Assembly (NCBI GenBank): GCA_949130495.1 | Contig: OX422216.1 | Location: forward strand, 367,622,605 to 367,686,604 | From: Sambucus nigra | Taxonomy: Eukaryota; Streptophyta; Magnoliopsida; Dipsacales; Adoxaceae | Length of the DNA stretch: 64,000 bases | Reading direction: 5' to 3' | Part shown: piece after piece, positions 52,031-64,000 of the stretch | Layout: the number at the start of each line of letters is the position of its first letter | Position numbering within the stretch: the first letter of the stretch is position 1 | The notes under the pieces: generated by a model | What the model was told of the DNA's origin: nothing | Seen by the model: the letters and a program-made list of their open reading frames with translations, nothing else | Databases searched by the model: none | Translations under genes and position numbers: made by a program

Positions 52031-53549
52031 TGATAATACGCAAATATTGTGTATTTTATCCCTCGAACCTACGCATTTTATCCCCCTCACATATCTTATT
52101 CCCTATATTTATGCTCATTAACCAGACAACCCCTAATTTCAGTGTTAACATGCTTTGCAAGGGTTAATTGAGTTTTTATAGGTATTTGGATGCTAAGTAT
52201 GAAGTTCGGACCATTCTGATTAATTTCCATACGCAATAGCACGTTCAAGGGCATTTTAGTCATTTCAAAGCTTGGGCACCTGACCCAACATCTTCACGGA
52301 AGTTGTGGCCCTCATCGTAAGCTTCGCGTGGACGTGTACAGTACGCTAATCCGATATCTAACAAAGAAGTTACGATATTTTTAGCGGAGGATAAATCCAT
52401 TCAAACCAAAACAGCAAGCAGCTTGAACTAGCCCTGCTTGATCGATCGATCGATCAAAAGGATCGATTGATCGAGCCTTCAGATTTTGCCTTCGAGATGA
52501 GACAGTGGGCTTAGTTTTCAACCATTGATCGATCGATCAAAGGGATCGATCGATCGATCCCCTGTTTTCTGCAGATATTTTGCCTTCTCTTTTATTTTTC
52601 CTTTTCTTTTCTAATTTAATTCCACTTACTATATAAACCATTTTTGTTGTAAATAACATATATAATTCGTTTTAGGTTAGGGTTTGGGGGATTTGAGAGC
52701 TATTTCTTCTTCCTCACTTGGTTTGACACCCATTTGGGTTTGTAATTGGTACTTTCATCTTCCCTCTCCATTAATATAGTGTGTATTTACTTATTTTCTT
52801 GCTTTGTAGTTAATTTACATTCTTTCATAATTAGTTTTACATGCTTTCCTTTACTTGCTTTCTAGTGTAGTTTTATCGCGTTTATTTACCGCATTTTTAA
52901 TATGCTATCTAGCTAAGTTAGTCTAGGTTGTGCCGGATTGAACTCATTACGGGTTGACATATTGCTTTGCTTTGGTGATGGAGTTTACTGGTCTATTTCG
53001 GGTGCGTTGTCCTAGTTATTATGCCTAGGGGATTTGACCAGGCATATCATGTATGTTCCGTTCTTACGACCTTGCGTGCGTAATTTTCGGTGTATTTGTT
53101 GACGCTAAAATTATATTAGGCATTTGTGTGAATTTAGGGGCATGGCAATCCTTGATTCAATTAACTGTTGAAATGAGATGCATTTGTAATAACTCGTCGA
53201 CCCATGTAACCATTTTATACTAATTAACTCGGATGAGGGATATTCGACGCAACCTATAATTTTCACTCGCTTTATTAGTCTAGCTTTATTTTCCCTCGCC
53301 TAGATTAATAATTCCCTTTTGTGCATGTTTTACTTTTTGTTCATATTCACCTTTTACACTTTTATTTAGGAATATTAAACCAATTAAATTCTAGCAACTC
53401 GTCTATGTGGATTTTCGATACCCGACTTACCGTTATACTCACCCGTTGAGTGTAGTCGTAGTTTAGGTTTTTATATAGTTCAGGTGAGCCGAATTCAAAA
53501 TGACCGATGCATAGGTGACTCTCGCGCCGCGGCAAAATCCTGTCTATCA
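52031..53549 (+). mobile_element. Solo LTR H (Athila/Tat-like gypsy) in the G 5' LTR
   Basis: It starts TGATAATACGC and ends CTGTCTATCA (TGATA/TATCA inverted ends), flanked by the perfect 5-bp duplication TGGAG (52026-52030 and 53550-53554). There is a TATA box (ACTATATAAACC) at ~52630 and a leader. Near the 3' side lies GATACCCGACTTACCGTTAT, typical of the region before the primer site in Athila-type LTRs. It has no coding sequence. A double palindromic island lies 70 bp upstream of the TATA box. Confidence 0.88.
52440..52560. repeat. Double palindromic island in LTR H
   Basis: Two GATCGATCGATC blocks (52440-52475 and 52526-52560), each interrupted by a short AAAAGG or AAAGGG centre. Confidence 0.92.
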
Positions 53550-54526
53550 TGGAGCCCGTTAAATTATGTTGATATTGTAAGATTCCGAGGAAAAAGTAAT
53601 GAAAATGGAACATGTCAAGAAATGAGTAGTGTTGTGAACATATGAAAAGACAACCTAACTTGAATGAATTAATAAATGTTCCAGTAAAGGATAAAATGGA
53701 CAAGTAAATGCAAAAATTTATTAATGTCCATAAAATAAAGGAATGGTAATGGGTAGTTAAATAACCTATAGAGGTTTAACCCATAATTAACACTAGGATG
53801 TTTTTATAAAAGGCTGTCCAATGAAAAATAAGTATTTTCTAACACGGTGTTTGTGTGTACTGAAATGGTGATTTCTAATAAAAATACTAACGTGAGTCTA
53901 ATATATATACTTAAAAATCGTGTCTCCAATAGTTGTTTTGCCACGTGGCTCTAAAATTGAGATGCAATTAAGGCAAACTCCATTTCACCCTTATTATCAT
54001 TGATTTTTATTATTTGTCTACAAAAGGATCTTCAATTAATACAAAGACCTTTCACCTATCATTAGCTCACCGAAGTTCCTTCCCATACTTTCACCTTCTC
54101 ATTTACTCATCCTATTTCATTCCATTTCTCTTACATAAAGCCTATTGACTTTCCTTCTTCCTATTCATTCCCCTTTCTTAATTTATAGCCCACTACCTAA
54201 ATAAATAAGATCTCATGTAAACATTTTTCATTACGAATCATATATAGAGATTACAAGAAAATCACTATTACCAATCATATACACAGATCAAAATCCCAAT
54301 ATATACAATTCAATGGTTCCATTTTACCTATGTTGGGTACACACTCAAATCACCTAAAAATCAATAAATGTCAAGAAAGTTTTCATGTATTTACAATCTT
54401 CTTTAATTTATTTGTGACAAATTCTGGAGCACTTTACCTGCATTAGCTAAGTAATGGAGGAAACACGAGGGTTTGGTATGAGTTAGCTTATGTTAATAAT
54501 GATTTTGATTTATTTTAGGTTTTTAA

Positions 54527-54627
<101 letters not shown>

Positions 54628-55719
54628 TATTTATATGTGCATAGGTGAGTGTGTTGATCTGCAGTAGATTTCTTGTTGTAAATGAGCTAAATGGGATGAT
54701 GCCATGTACCCACTTACAACAATCACACGTATATTGATGTGCTTGATTTTAGTGATGAAGTATATGAAGAATCTTGCAACCCATTGTACTAGTGAGTTAT
54801 CTTTTTATGGTGTATATACCAAAGTGGAGGTTAATAATTTTTTAGATTTATACTAGAACTAGGGGACTCCTCATCTTTGATAACCTATTTAGTTTGAACA
54901 ATTATTTAAACTTAAGCCTAGGCATGACATAAGACCCATGTTCGTGAAAACATTTTTTAGAAACCAATATTCTCAATGTTTGGTTTGAATATGATAAGTG
55001 GGAAAATTAATTGCCGGAGATTTGGTTGAAAACATTATGTCCATGGAAGCAGAAGCGAAGGATATGGTTGGTATGAATTTACTCATCGCAGATTATTAAA
55101 AATGGGAGGAGGTATGAATAGAATATTTCTAAAGATAAAGGGACAATATATGTATATAATGTGGTGGAAGGAGGTGAGAGTGGTGGAAAAACCCATGGAA
55201 CCTCTAACCATTGGTGGGCTGTAAAGTTTATTATTTTTACTAAGAAGAAAAGTAAAGAATTTCATCTCTAAAGATTTAATATTTTATTTAGTTCATGGTA
55301 TTGTTTTTTTCATCTCTGACAGAAAACCTATAAATTCTCTTTTTGAGATATGTATGATTCTTTATGTGTCTTTTTGTAATTCAACTTAGTGTAGTTTCTA
55401 TCATTGATATAAAGAAGTGCAAAGATATTATTTAAAGTTACTTAACACATCTTTTATTTGTAGCAAGTTATGTGGGCAATATATTTTTAATAAACATATT
55501 TGCAGGCATATATCTTTAATGACATAGAAGATTCTTATGTATAAATGTTTGTTTTAGAAAAATTAAAGATTCATCAAATTATTATAAAAGTTTAACTCAG
55601 ATTGTTTATTTTATTGTTCACGTTTTACCTTCGAGTTTTTAGGGATCCCTTAATGCTAACCAAAATTTTCAATAATAAAAGTTATTATATCAAATCTTTA
55701 TATAGTATCCATCCATATT

Positions 55720-55740
55720 GGGGGGGGGGGGGGGGGGGGG
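55720..55740. repeat. Poly-G run
   Basis: 21 consecutive G followed by GAGA. Confidence 0.92.
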
Positions 55741-56348
55741 AGAGTGCGTGAGAGAGAGTGGATTTATTTGTTCTTTTATTTCTTTATTATTTTAGTTTTT
55801 GAAATTAATTTTCTAGTTTTTATTGGCAAAAATGCATAGGATGTTCATATGTTAAGTATCTTGGCTATGGTGAAACTTCCGAGAATATGACATAAAAATC
55901 CAATTCACCTCAAAGATCGGTGTAAATTTTTTATTTTTCTTAGATTTAACATCATCAATTCATACATGATACTTGATTTCTTGGATATATATCACACCTC
56001 CATTGCGTACATGTATTACTATAATATTAGCCAATTTTATATTATTTCCAAACAAGAATCCTGAATATGTAATACAACTTTTATATCGATAATTTCTTGG
56101 AGACAATTTGTACACATTAACTATAACTTACCCGCGTATAGAGCGAGATTCAAAACTAGTTGGTATAAATAAATGGGTGATTTCGGGAAAATAAACTATT
56201 TTCCTTAAACAACGTGTTTTTATTTTAAGTATTTAACCGGGTGTGTTAAATCATGAATTAACGATCAAGTCAAGAAAAAAGATTTCTTTTACAAGATTAA
56301 GGTAAATTAATAAGGGTAAACAACATTTGTGGAATAAAAACAGTTACA

Positions 56349-56349
<1 letters not shown>

Positions 56350-56399
<50 letters not shown>
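56350..56399. repeat. (TA)n microsatellite
   Basis: Pure TA run in the last segment of the G 5' LTR. Confidence 0.95.
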
Positions 56400-56401
<2 letters not shown>

Positions 56402-56802
56402 TAGTTTCATGCGCACGTAGATATAACATTTTAGAGTCTTCTTTTCGTCGTTCAATTCAATACTGCATTCTTATATTTTCCCACTAAACATTCAGCTCAT
56501 TCCCTCATCTTTGTTATAATAGGTTGGGTGCGGTTCCGTATTTTGAGGGCGTTATACAAATAAGTATCCTTTTTAATTTGTGTTAGTAGCTCTGTATGCT
56601 TGGATTTCGGGAATGCTTCCTGCGGGTCCCTCACGTAGCTTGATTTGAAATGGACATCCCATGCAAAACAAGTGAAATGTTAATTAGATAATACTGGACT
56701 AGAAACATTATTTATGTTGTTTCATTGCACTTCAGACCTAATGCTCGGGTCAAACTGGGTTGATCACAGGTAACCCATAAATCTAGGTCGGGATTTTACA
56801 AA

Positions 56803-56815
56803 TGGTATAAGAGCT
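56803..56815 (+). promoter_or_regulatory. Primer-binding site of element G (tRNA-Met type)
   Basis: TGGTATAAGAGCT, one substitution from TGGTATCAGAGC, two bases after the LTR end. Confidence 0.85.
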
Positions 56816-59800
56816 ATAGGTTTAAGGTTCCTTTTAGGAGTGAAGTGGTCAAGTTGCTATTGGATCTTTTGATGTCGATCTTGGTTTTGGACTGGTAACA
56901 CTAGATTGGTGACGGTTTTAGTTCGTATTCTCGAAAGTAAAGACAAGGAGATGTGCCCGACAGGTAATTCATCACCAATTATCATGTGACCAAGTTATTT
57001 GTCGTTAATCGCTTCCACGCTTCTAATTAGACATGTTAGTGACTTATGAGTGTTTGTGTGAGCTAATAGTGGCAACACCGCAGTTTTTAGTGTGAGGTGT
57101 TTGTGTGTCAGCCCTTGATGATATGAGAATCTGTTGGGATCTTGATAGAGCTTAATGACATCCATTGAATTAGAGACATGAATTCATTTGGGATCTGTTA
57201 ACTATGTAGATTAGGTCACTATAGCATCATGCCTAAGTAGTATTAATTTGCAATGAGGATACATGAAGTTTCGATATGTGATACTTTTGAATAGATAATG
57301 ATGATGTAATTAGGAGAATTCGATCCTCGGGGTAGTATCATGTTGTAAGACAGCTGATAATTCAGTGGACATAAGGGACCATGTTGGTCAACACTTGGGG
57401 ATTTTTCTCGATCAGAGTCGATAAGATACTATTGTTTCTAATAAGTGTTTTGGTAGTTATTGATTGAAAGTTGTACCTAAAAAGGTAAGATGAGGGTTAC
57501 GAGCAAATTGTGGAGAATATGTTACGTATGAGACAATGATGATTGAGGAGACTTAAGAGTAAACTCTAGATAGTCTTACATGTTGGGGTTTTAGAAAATA
57601 TGATGCAACTTCGAGGAATAAGATCTTTAGTGATGTGAGTAATGTAGGCATAGATGTGTGTAGGTTATATACGATGTTCCGTATCCTGCCCAGATCCTTA
57701 ATAGTATTATTTTTTTATTTAGTACGAGGTTTACAGCCATAGCTGGTTGGAAAGTAGATAAGATCATTATCTAAATATTAGGTCCCATTTTTAGCGGCCT
57801 AAGTGATGGCTAGATGCGAGGTAATCCTAGTGTGAGTTTAGTTTAAGGGCATCTTTGGGTATCTGTATAACTAATTCTATGTGGCGTTATTGGGAAGAGA
57901 AATCAACTTGTTGTGACGTCTTAAGATGTTTAATGATTAAGGTGCATTAGATGTAAAAACTCGTAGCCTATGTCTTTGTGAGCGCCTAGTAATCACGATG
58001 TGGGTATTGAGAAATTTATAGAGCACACCTATGATGAGAAATTCATGGATGATGCAATATTGTCTAGTTTTAAGGAAGTTTATGAGGAGTATGTTTGGTG
58101 TCCTTAAAAAACTAGCTAAGTTCGGTATGAAGAAGTAATAGTTCCCTGGTGATGATCATAGTAAGGGTCAGGGGATGACCTAAGGTTGTTGATCAAGGTC
58201 GAATGGAGTTTAATAGTGTACATGTCGGGTGCCATCATCCGAATCAGCATAAATGGGTGGTGTAACCTTTTAAGAGAAATTAAAAGCTTATATTGCAGGT
58301 GGGCATGAAACGAGGGTGTCTTAGAGTGACTAGTGTACATGGTATGACACTTGATCTTGAGGAGTATTAGGAAATATATTCACACTTAAATTGGTGATGT
58401 CATATTAGAGACTTGAAAATAGCACCATGGGATATCGAAGCATAAATAGAATGTTGGCGTGTGTCGACAGTATAAGTTAGGATAGTCCTAGCAAGGTAAG
58501 GACTAATTCATAGAATGCATTGACAAGATGGTACGGATTAGAAGATATAGCCCTCTGTCGTACTTATTACCCTCAGAATGCCAATGATGACCGGTGTGAC
58601 CGTCATGTAAATTCAGTTTGGGTATAACCCGTAGATAAGCTCAGTGACGACGTCGTATAGGTAAAGGTTACTATAAGGTTAATGTTTTTCTTAACGGGGT
58701 TATCCCTAAGGAGACTTGGGGTTACGAGATTACAATCCTGATATGACAAGGAAGACAATAACTTAGGTATAGTGGATTGGTGACGATGTCACTGAAGATG
58801 TGGACAAGGTCGACTTTGATAAAGGTGTTAGGCATTCTCCAGCTAGAGTGGTTCCTGCGTGTCAACGATATGAGGGGTAAAGCCTTAATCCTAAGGAGGG
58901 AAGTCTAGCATTTGACTTTTCAAAGAACAACAAGCTCATACGTTACTTTTATCTTGTGAGTATGAATGGTTATGATTCGATTCGTCACAAATAGTGAGTC
59001 GAGCTAGGGTGTGTGTCTAAGTCGACACTTGTGAGAATGTCTGGGCGGGGTTGTAAACTTTGAGAAGGCAACATACGTTCACTTTTCATAAACCATAGTG
59101 TGACGCGTATGGATGAAATTTTCTCGAAACTGTTGTTTGTTACTTTGATTATTGTGTGTGTATCCCTTAGGTTCCAGTAATCAAGGATTATTATTCCTAT
59201 GAATGTGGTAGCTTGGATTTGTACCATGTTATGGTACGACATGGTTGGGCCTAATAGAGTAGGGGTGGACCTGGCATGGTCAATGGAGTTCGGTAACTGG
59301 ATGCACCCCTATTTGAGGTATTTTTTCTATTGCACAAAGTTCAGTGTACGAGTGGTTGCACTTTTGATCGCACGGTTTGTTCGTAGTAATTATTTTCCTT
59401 AGGATTAATGACCTTACGATTGGTCGACATGGTAGTCAGTGGATCTGGTTATAAAGAGTTGGATGATGACTTGAGGGCACGGTAAAGTGTTAAAACTCGA
59501 GAAAACTTAGCACAAAGTGTTACTTTGCCATGGTTAGTGGATTAGTACAATAGTTAAGTGAGTAATCCGAAGTGATACGCCTAGAGTAATACTAGGGTCA
59601 TCAGAGTGATGCAGCGGAAGGTATCAACCAAGTGCACAATGATGATTTAGTTGGTGTGTCACTCCACGGAGTGAGTGACTTACGATATAAGGTTATCATC
59701 AAGCTTAAATGAGGTTATGTGGTCATGGTGACCCGGGGATTTGAGGAAACATAGAATGTGTAGTACTTAGATTCGAGAAGGTCCTTGCTGGAGAATTGGA

Positions 59801-60156
59801 TGATTGGCTGTATTAAGGTTCATTCATGGGTGAGTATCGATCACTAGAGATGGTTGCCTGGCAGAGGCCCCGCTATGCTTAGGTATTAGCAAAGGTAGTC
59901 TTGGGACATGATTGAACGTAATCTTTAGGTGTGTGGAGACTCGATAATGATTTATGGTTAGTGTGACAGTGAGAGTTAAAGCATGTCGCATGCTGGGCTT
60001 TCGGTGACAACCTTGTGTAAGAGCGTGTGATGTGGTCATAAACAGTGAGGACTTCAACGATTTTGTCTTTTACGATTTCTATGACATAGAATGAGAATTG
60101 GTAAATCCCATGAACTTAAGAAATTGGCAGATGGGTAAATTTTGGGATGAAATTTC
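56816..60156 (+). other. Non-coding internal region of element G
   Basis: About 3.3 kb between primer site and polypurine tract. The longest ORFs are under 90 codons and none matches gag, protease, reverse transcriptase or integrase. It is less AT-rich than the flanks. It is either a true non-coding LARD core or a gag-pol decayed past recognition by eye. Confidence 0.65.
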
Positions 60157-60171
60157 CTAAGGAGGGAAGAA
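60157..60171 (+). promoter_or_regulatory. Polypurine tract of element G
   Basis: CTAAGGAGGGAAGAA preceded by TTTTGGGATGAAATTTC, the characteristic 3' end of Tekay/Del-type chromoviruses just before the 3' LTR. Confidence 0.85.
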
Positions 60172-60345
60172 TATAATACATGTGCCCAATATTTTATTAG
60201 TTTTCTCATAAAAATTGTAATAATATGAAAACCTTGGGATATGGATCCTTATAATTTGTTTTATATCTATATTTGACTATTTTGGAGTCTTGACGATAAT
60301 TGTTGCATATTTTTGAGTTAAAATTGGAGATATTGGAAATTATGG

Positions 60346-60538
60346 TTCGATTGAGTTAAGTGTCGTTTAAACAAAATTGTTATTTCTTTTGAACGAAAAC
60401 AGTAGGCTCGAACTAGAATCCAAGGTCGTTCGAAGTGGAGATCGAATGAGGATTTAATGAGACCCCGTTGCATACCTGAACAAACTTGTTAGAAGATCGT
60501 TCGAAGGTTAGTTCAAACGAAAAGCCATTCTCGTTTGA
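60346..60538. repeat. Palindromic island in G 3' LTR
   Basis: Counterpart of 42346-42546 with many of its palindromes decayed (GGTTCGATTGAG, CGTTTAAACAA, CTCGTTTGAAA). Confidence 0.75.
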
Positions 60539-60576
60539 AATAGCTCCCAAGAAAATTTTAAATGGGGCTACCCTTG

Positions 60577-63526
60577 TGTAATACCCCGTATTTTTATGCT
60601 ATATTAATTTGGGGATTTATTAAATTTAATGAGATATTAATTTAATATAAATCCGAAAATTAATCACTTTATAATTATTAACGTGATGTGAGTTAGTAAT
60701 TATGGGAAACTTGTTGTTGAATATTACTAATGAGTAAAGTAATATAATATTGGTTCTATTAAATGTTAAGAGTGAATAAAATGACAGTTTTGGAAATTTG
60801 AGTCGGGACGCATCCGTGTCGCATCGGGACTAAATATTGATTAATAAAAGTGGAATATTTTTACGTTATCCATATGGTCATTTTGAGTGCGCCAACGTGT
60901 CCGGAAGGGTCGAGATAGTCAGAAAAGTGTACTCGGGGGTTTAGTTTGGGTCTCCGGGCGTTTTTAGGCCTATTTAACACCCCGGGAGGGCATTTTGGGC
61001 ATTTTGCATTATTGGGTAATTAAACCCACGAAAATTATTAGGCTATATCATCCATTTAGAAGAGTCCTTTAGGGTTATCAGACTCAAAACCTTAGAACGG
61101 CCATAGGAGAGGGAAGGAGAAAGCTTTCCAAGCAATCCAAGGCCAAAAAGTCACCCGATTGCACCGCCGCCACCACCAATGCGTAGATCGCACGATGGGG
61201 AACGCAACCACACCAAATTCGTCATCAAATCAGAATTTTGAAATTTCCAGGCAAGTATTTATCTTGCTTATTTTAGTTAATGCATTGTTCATGTTAATCT
61301 AGGGTGATTAGGATGAGTTTGATAGAAGAAAATTCATGTCGGAGATAGGAAAATCGCATGTAGTAATGATTTGAATGATAATCTGGAAACCCCTTCACAT
61401 GTAGATGCTTAACCACGAATTTATGATGAATTAGGAGTAGAAATTTCTGGGAAAAGACTGATTAGAACCATGTTTAAGAACTTTTAGGGTTCTTGAGTTT
61501 TATATGAGTTTTGGCTTATTAATCTATGGTTATTGATGGAAAATTGCATGCTTTACGTGAAAGATGTATAATATGGGTGTATACTGATTGTAGTACGAAT
61601 TTTTGGGCGATTGGGAATGAAAAATCTGGATTTGGATGAGGTTGTGTGTTAGAACCCGTAACTGGTTTCCTGCAGAATTCGCCATACCTGCTTGATCGAT
61701 CGATCGAGCCCCAGACCTCGATCGATCGACCCCTCCTGGCAGACTCACATTTCCCCTTTGAAATTGTTAAATTCAAATTAAATGAGTGAAAATCTTTGGT
61801 CACCCTTATTAAAATACTTTGGAAGATAAAGGAGACCAGTAAGACTTATTAACAACTATGAGACCTTTAATTTAAGACGAAATTTACATTTTTGGGATGC
61901 TTACACATAAGGGACGATGGGGTTGTGTATTTAAGGGAGAGACGCGTAAAATAGCTACGTTGGAAAATAGATGAGTACCTACTGAATTCTAAACTTGGGA
62001 GGATAGAGTCCATGAGTGTTACGTAGTGAGTTGGAATAATCCCTCAAATTAAAATTAGAGACGAACCGTTATATGCGATAACTAATAATGTGAAAATAAG
62101 GATAAATTTCGTGATTATGGGTTATGAGATGAACCTAAATTGATATGATAAAGGTAGTATATTTATATGACAGTGTGTATGCATATATTGTATACATGTG
62201 AAAATCATGCCCGCGCTACTTGCTATCCCTGAGGTTACCGCGCTGGGACAGTCTTATCTCGATGGGACCTTTATGGGGGATATTGACTCGTACCCTAGAA
62301 GATAGATATCCTTGGTACAGGCTATCTGATCGATGGTCAGACGGTCCTAAGAGACGGGAGGGTATGTACTGACCTCTTAGAGACTTGGAATCTATGCTTC
62401 GCCTCAATATTGTTTGTGTATGTGTTTATACAATTCGAGAGTGATTCCGAACTTGTATTTCTCTTAGTACGAGTGATACGGGGATTGGATAGCAGAGTAT
62501 GCCCGCACCATAATTTTTATGTGGGGTGCTGTTAGAATATATATATTATACGAGTATTTAATATATATATTAAATTCTGAAATTTAAAATTTCATACTGT
62601 GCTTATTGAAAGTAAGAAATGAATAATGACTCCAATTTGGAAATACTTGATCTGAAAAGGGTAATGTGAAACTTTATTAGCAAGTAAGGTTTATATGAGA
62701 ACTTTGTGATCAAATGAAATTATCCTCTTAAACAATTAAATTGTTCAATTTTAAATCTTACAAATAACCTAAGATAAGTTAAACCGTTGGGAAGGTTAGT
62801 ACGATAGGCGTGCACATTAGAAGAGAGGTGAGAATTTCTCAAGGGAGTGCCGCACTAATATGTTGTTGCATTGGCCTCTAAACATTTTAAATACTTGATA
62901 GACACATTTTAAATCATTTACGCTATCGGGCTCTGACCCGTTTCCATTTCCTTTTTCTCTCTTGTATATATGTGTATATATTACAGGTGCCCAGCCACAT
63001 GGGCGTCTTGCATAGGATCCTTTGGAAGGAATGTGCTGCAGCTTAGGTGGGAGTTCCAGGCCTCTTGCTTAGACGACTTCGTTTATTTGATTCCACTCTT
63101 ATCATATTTATTCAGTTGGGCATGTGTCGCCTGTTTCCATTATCCAGTTTTTTATTGGACATTGTGACTCATTTATTTCCAGTATTTTATTCTTTGGGAT
63201 TTATTATTGTCAGGATGTTTTCATTTGAGTATTAAATGTTGGATTCATTTAGTTGAATGTTTAATTATTGGATGGTTTGTTCCAGTATGGTTGTTGTGTG
63301 ATTCTTTAATATTGAATTATGTAAAGATTTAAATCTTGGTTTATAAAATAAAATTTGGAAAATAATGTCTGAAAACGGTTTGACACTTAGCTTAATTATT
63401 TAGGGTGTTTAAATTGGAGAAGTTGTTTTTTTTCGACAGTGATGCTAAGAATGAACCAACTGTTCACCTTGATTTTAATTTAATAAAGGAGTGATCGCCC
63501 GGTATTTAATTAGGCGGGGTGTCACA
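60577..63526 (+). mobile_element. Solo LTR F (family 1) in the G 3' LTR
   Basis: TGTAATACCCCGTATTTTT ... GGCGGGGTGTCACA. CCCT occurs at both flanks (60571 and 63527), but the duplication is imperfect (CCCTTG against CCCTATG). The intact site is present in the 5' LTR at ~42568 (ACCCTTGTGTTCTATCAC). Family blocks: GGCAAGTATTTATCTTGC near 61252, island at 61693-61735, GGGCTCTGACCCG near 62927, GGTGCCCAGCC near 62987, TTCGACAGTGATGCTAAG near 63434. No coding sequence. Confidence 0.88.
61693..61735. repeat. Palindromic island in LTR F
   Basis: GATCGATCGATCGAG, a CCCCAGACC spacer, then TCGATCGATCGACCCC. Confidence 0.9.
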
Positions 63527-63691
63527 CCCTATGTGCTTTCACATTATGGAGCCTTAGATTGATGAAATGTCGAACTCAGGTGCATCAGATGGGAAAAATT
63601 GGAATTTTAATACTTGGGAGGGATTTTATAAGGGTTTATGGGTTTCAATTGGGGTTGGAAGAGGAGGGGGTCTTCTTCCTCATATTTTTAG

Positions 63692-63755
<64 letters not shown>

Positions 63756-64000
63756 AGGATGTTTCATCTTCCCCAAATCCTCCCCACCATTGTTACACCA
63801 TGCCACCACCATACCTCCACATTGTATTACCATATTTCACAAGTATTCCACCATATGTGAACATTATACACCCATTTCCATCATTGTTGTGCAAAGCTAC
63901 AAATTTATGGAGTTTTTTTGGGGGGGTTTTGAAGATGAAGATAAAAGATTTATGGAGTTTTGAAGAGTGATTTCTTATAGCTTTCATAAACACAAGCTTT

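Larger units (their letters stand above)
60172..64000 (+). mobile_element. 3' LTR of element G (start), interrupted by solo LTR F
   Basis: 60172-60576 and 63527-64000 match 42173-42950 and 50713 onward of the 5' LTR across their length with scattered changes. It continues beyond the window. A (CT)n tract lies at 63697-63749. Confidence 0.88.

Noticed and set aside
58000..60150. Gag-pol in the core of element G
   Set aside because: I looked for reverse transcriptase, RNase H and integrase motifs in all frames by eye and found none I could defend.

Overview
The window looks like nuclear DNA of a flowering plant, deep in a gene-poor, repeat-rich region. I found no intact host gene. Almost everything recognisable is transposable-element sequence in nested layers, plus (TA)n, (CT)n and (CA)n microsatellites and one patch of plastid-derived DNA. 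The plant assignment rests on plant-type retrotransposon signals (initiator tRNA-Met primer sites, a Tat-type primer site with its gag, SIRE-like copia gag with two zinc knuckles), CACTA termini and transposase relics, Helitron ends, and broken plastid atpB, psaA, psaB, trnC and trnM.

Layout. 1-8.9 kb: two LTRs of one Ty3/gypsy-type family (A, cut by the window edge; B, solo with target duplication CACTT), the second inserted in the 3' end of an old copia-like element. 10-12 kb: a decayed CACTA (TNP2-type) transposase on the minus strand. 13.7-19.9 kb: the 5' half of a Tat-lineage element (LTR, primer site, gag) joined tail to tail with the 5' half of a copia element in the opposite orientation. 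20.7-22.4 kb: a DNA element carrying a solo copia LTR. 22.6-27.0 kb: a CACTA element with perfect ends and an ATA target duplication, split by an inverted solo LTR (D, target duplication CGGAC). 27-30 kb: a second CACTA end and a diverged 632-bp tandem duplication. 31-35 kb: small inverted-repeat elements, three of them set in (TA)n tracts, and a minisatellite. 38.36-39.54 kb: a mosaic of plastid fragments. 40-41 kb: a DNA element with a foldback element inside it.

42.17 kb to the end: one large LTR element (G) with about 3.1-kb LTRs and only about 3.4 kb of non-coding internal sequence. Its 5' LTR carries solo LTR E (itself holding a reversed Helitron that holds a Mutator-like MITE), solo LTR H (target duplication TGGAG) and a second Helitron. 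Its 3' LTR carries solo LTR F. The two LTRs of G act as each other's empty-site reference for E and F.

The most interesting pattern is a short island of palindromic CG-containing words (GATCGATC, TTCGAACGA, CCGGTCCG types). It sits inside the LTRs of at least four unrelated families, differs in sequence from copy to copy, and in the copia and H LTRs lies directly upstream of a TATA-like box.

No genes here appear to work together as a pathway. The biology is that of element insertion, decay and recombination.
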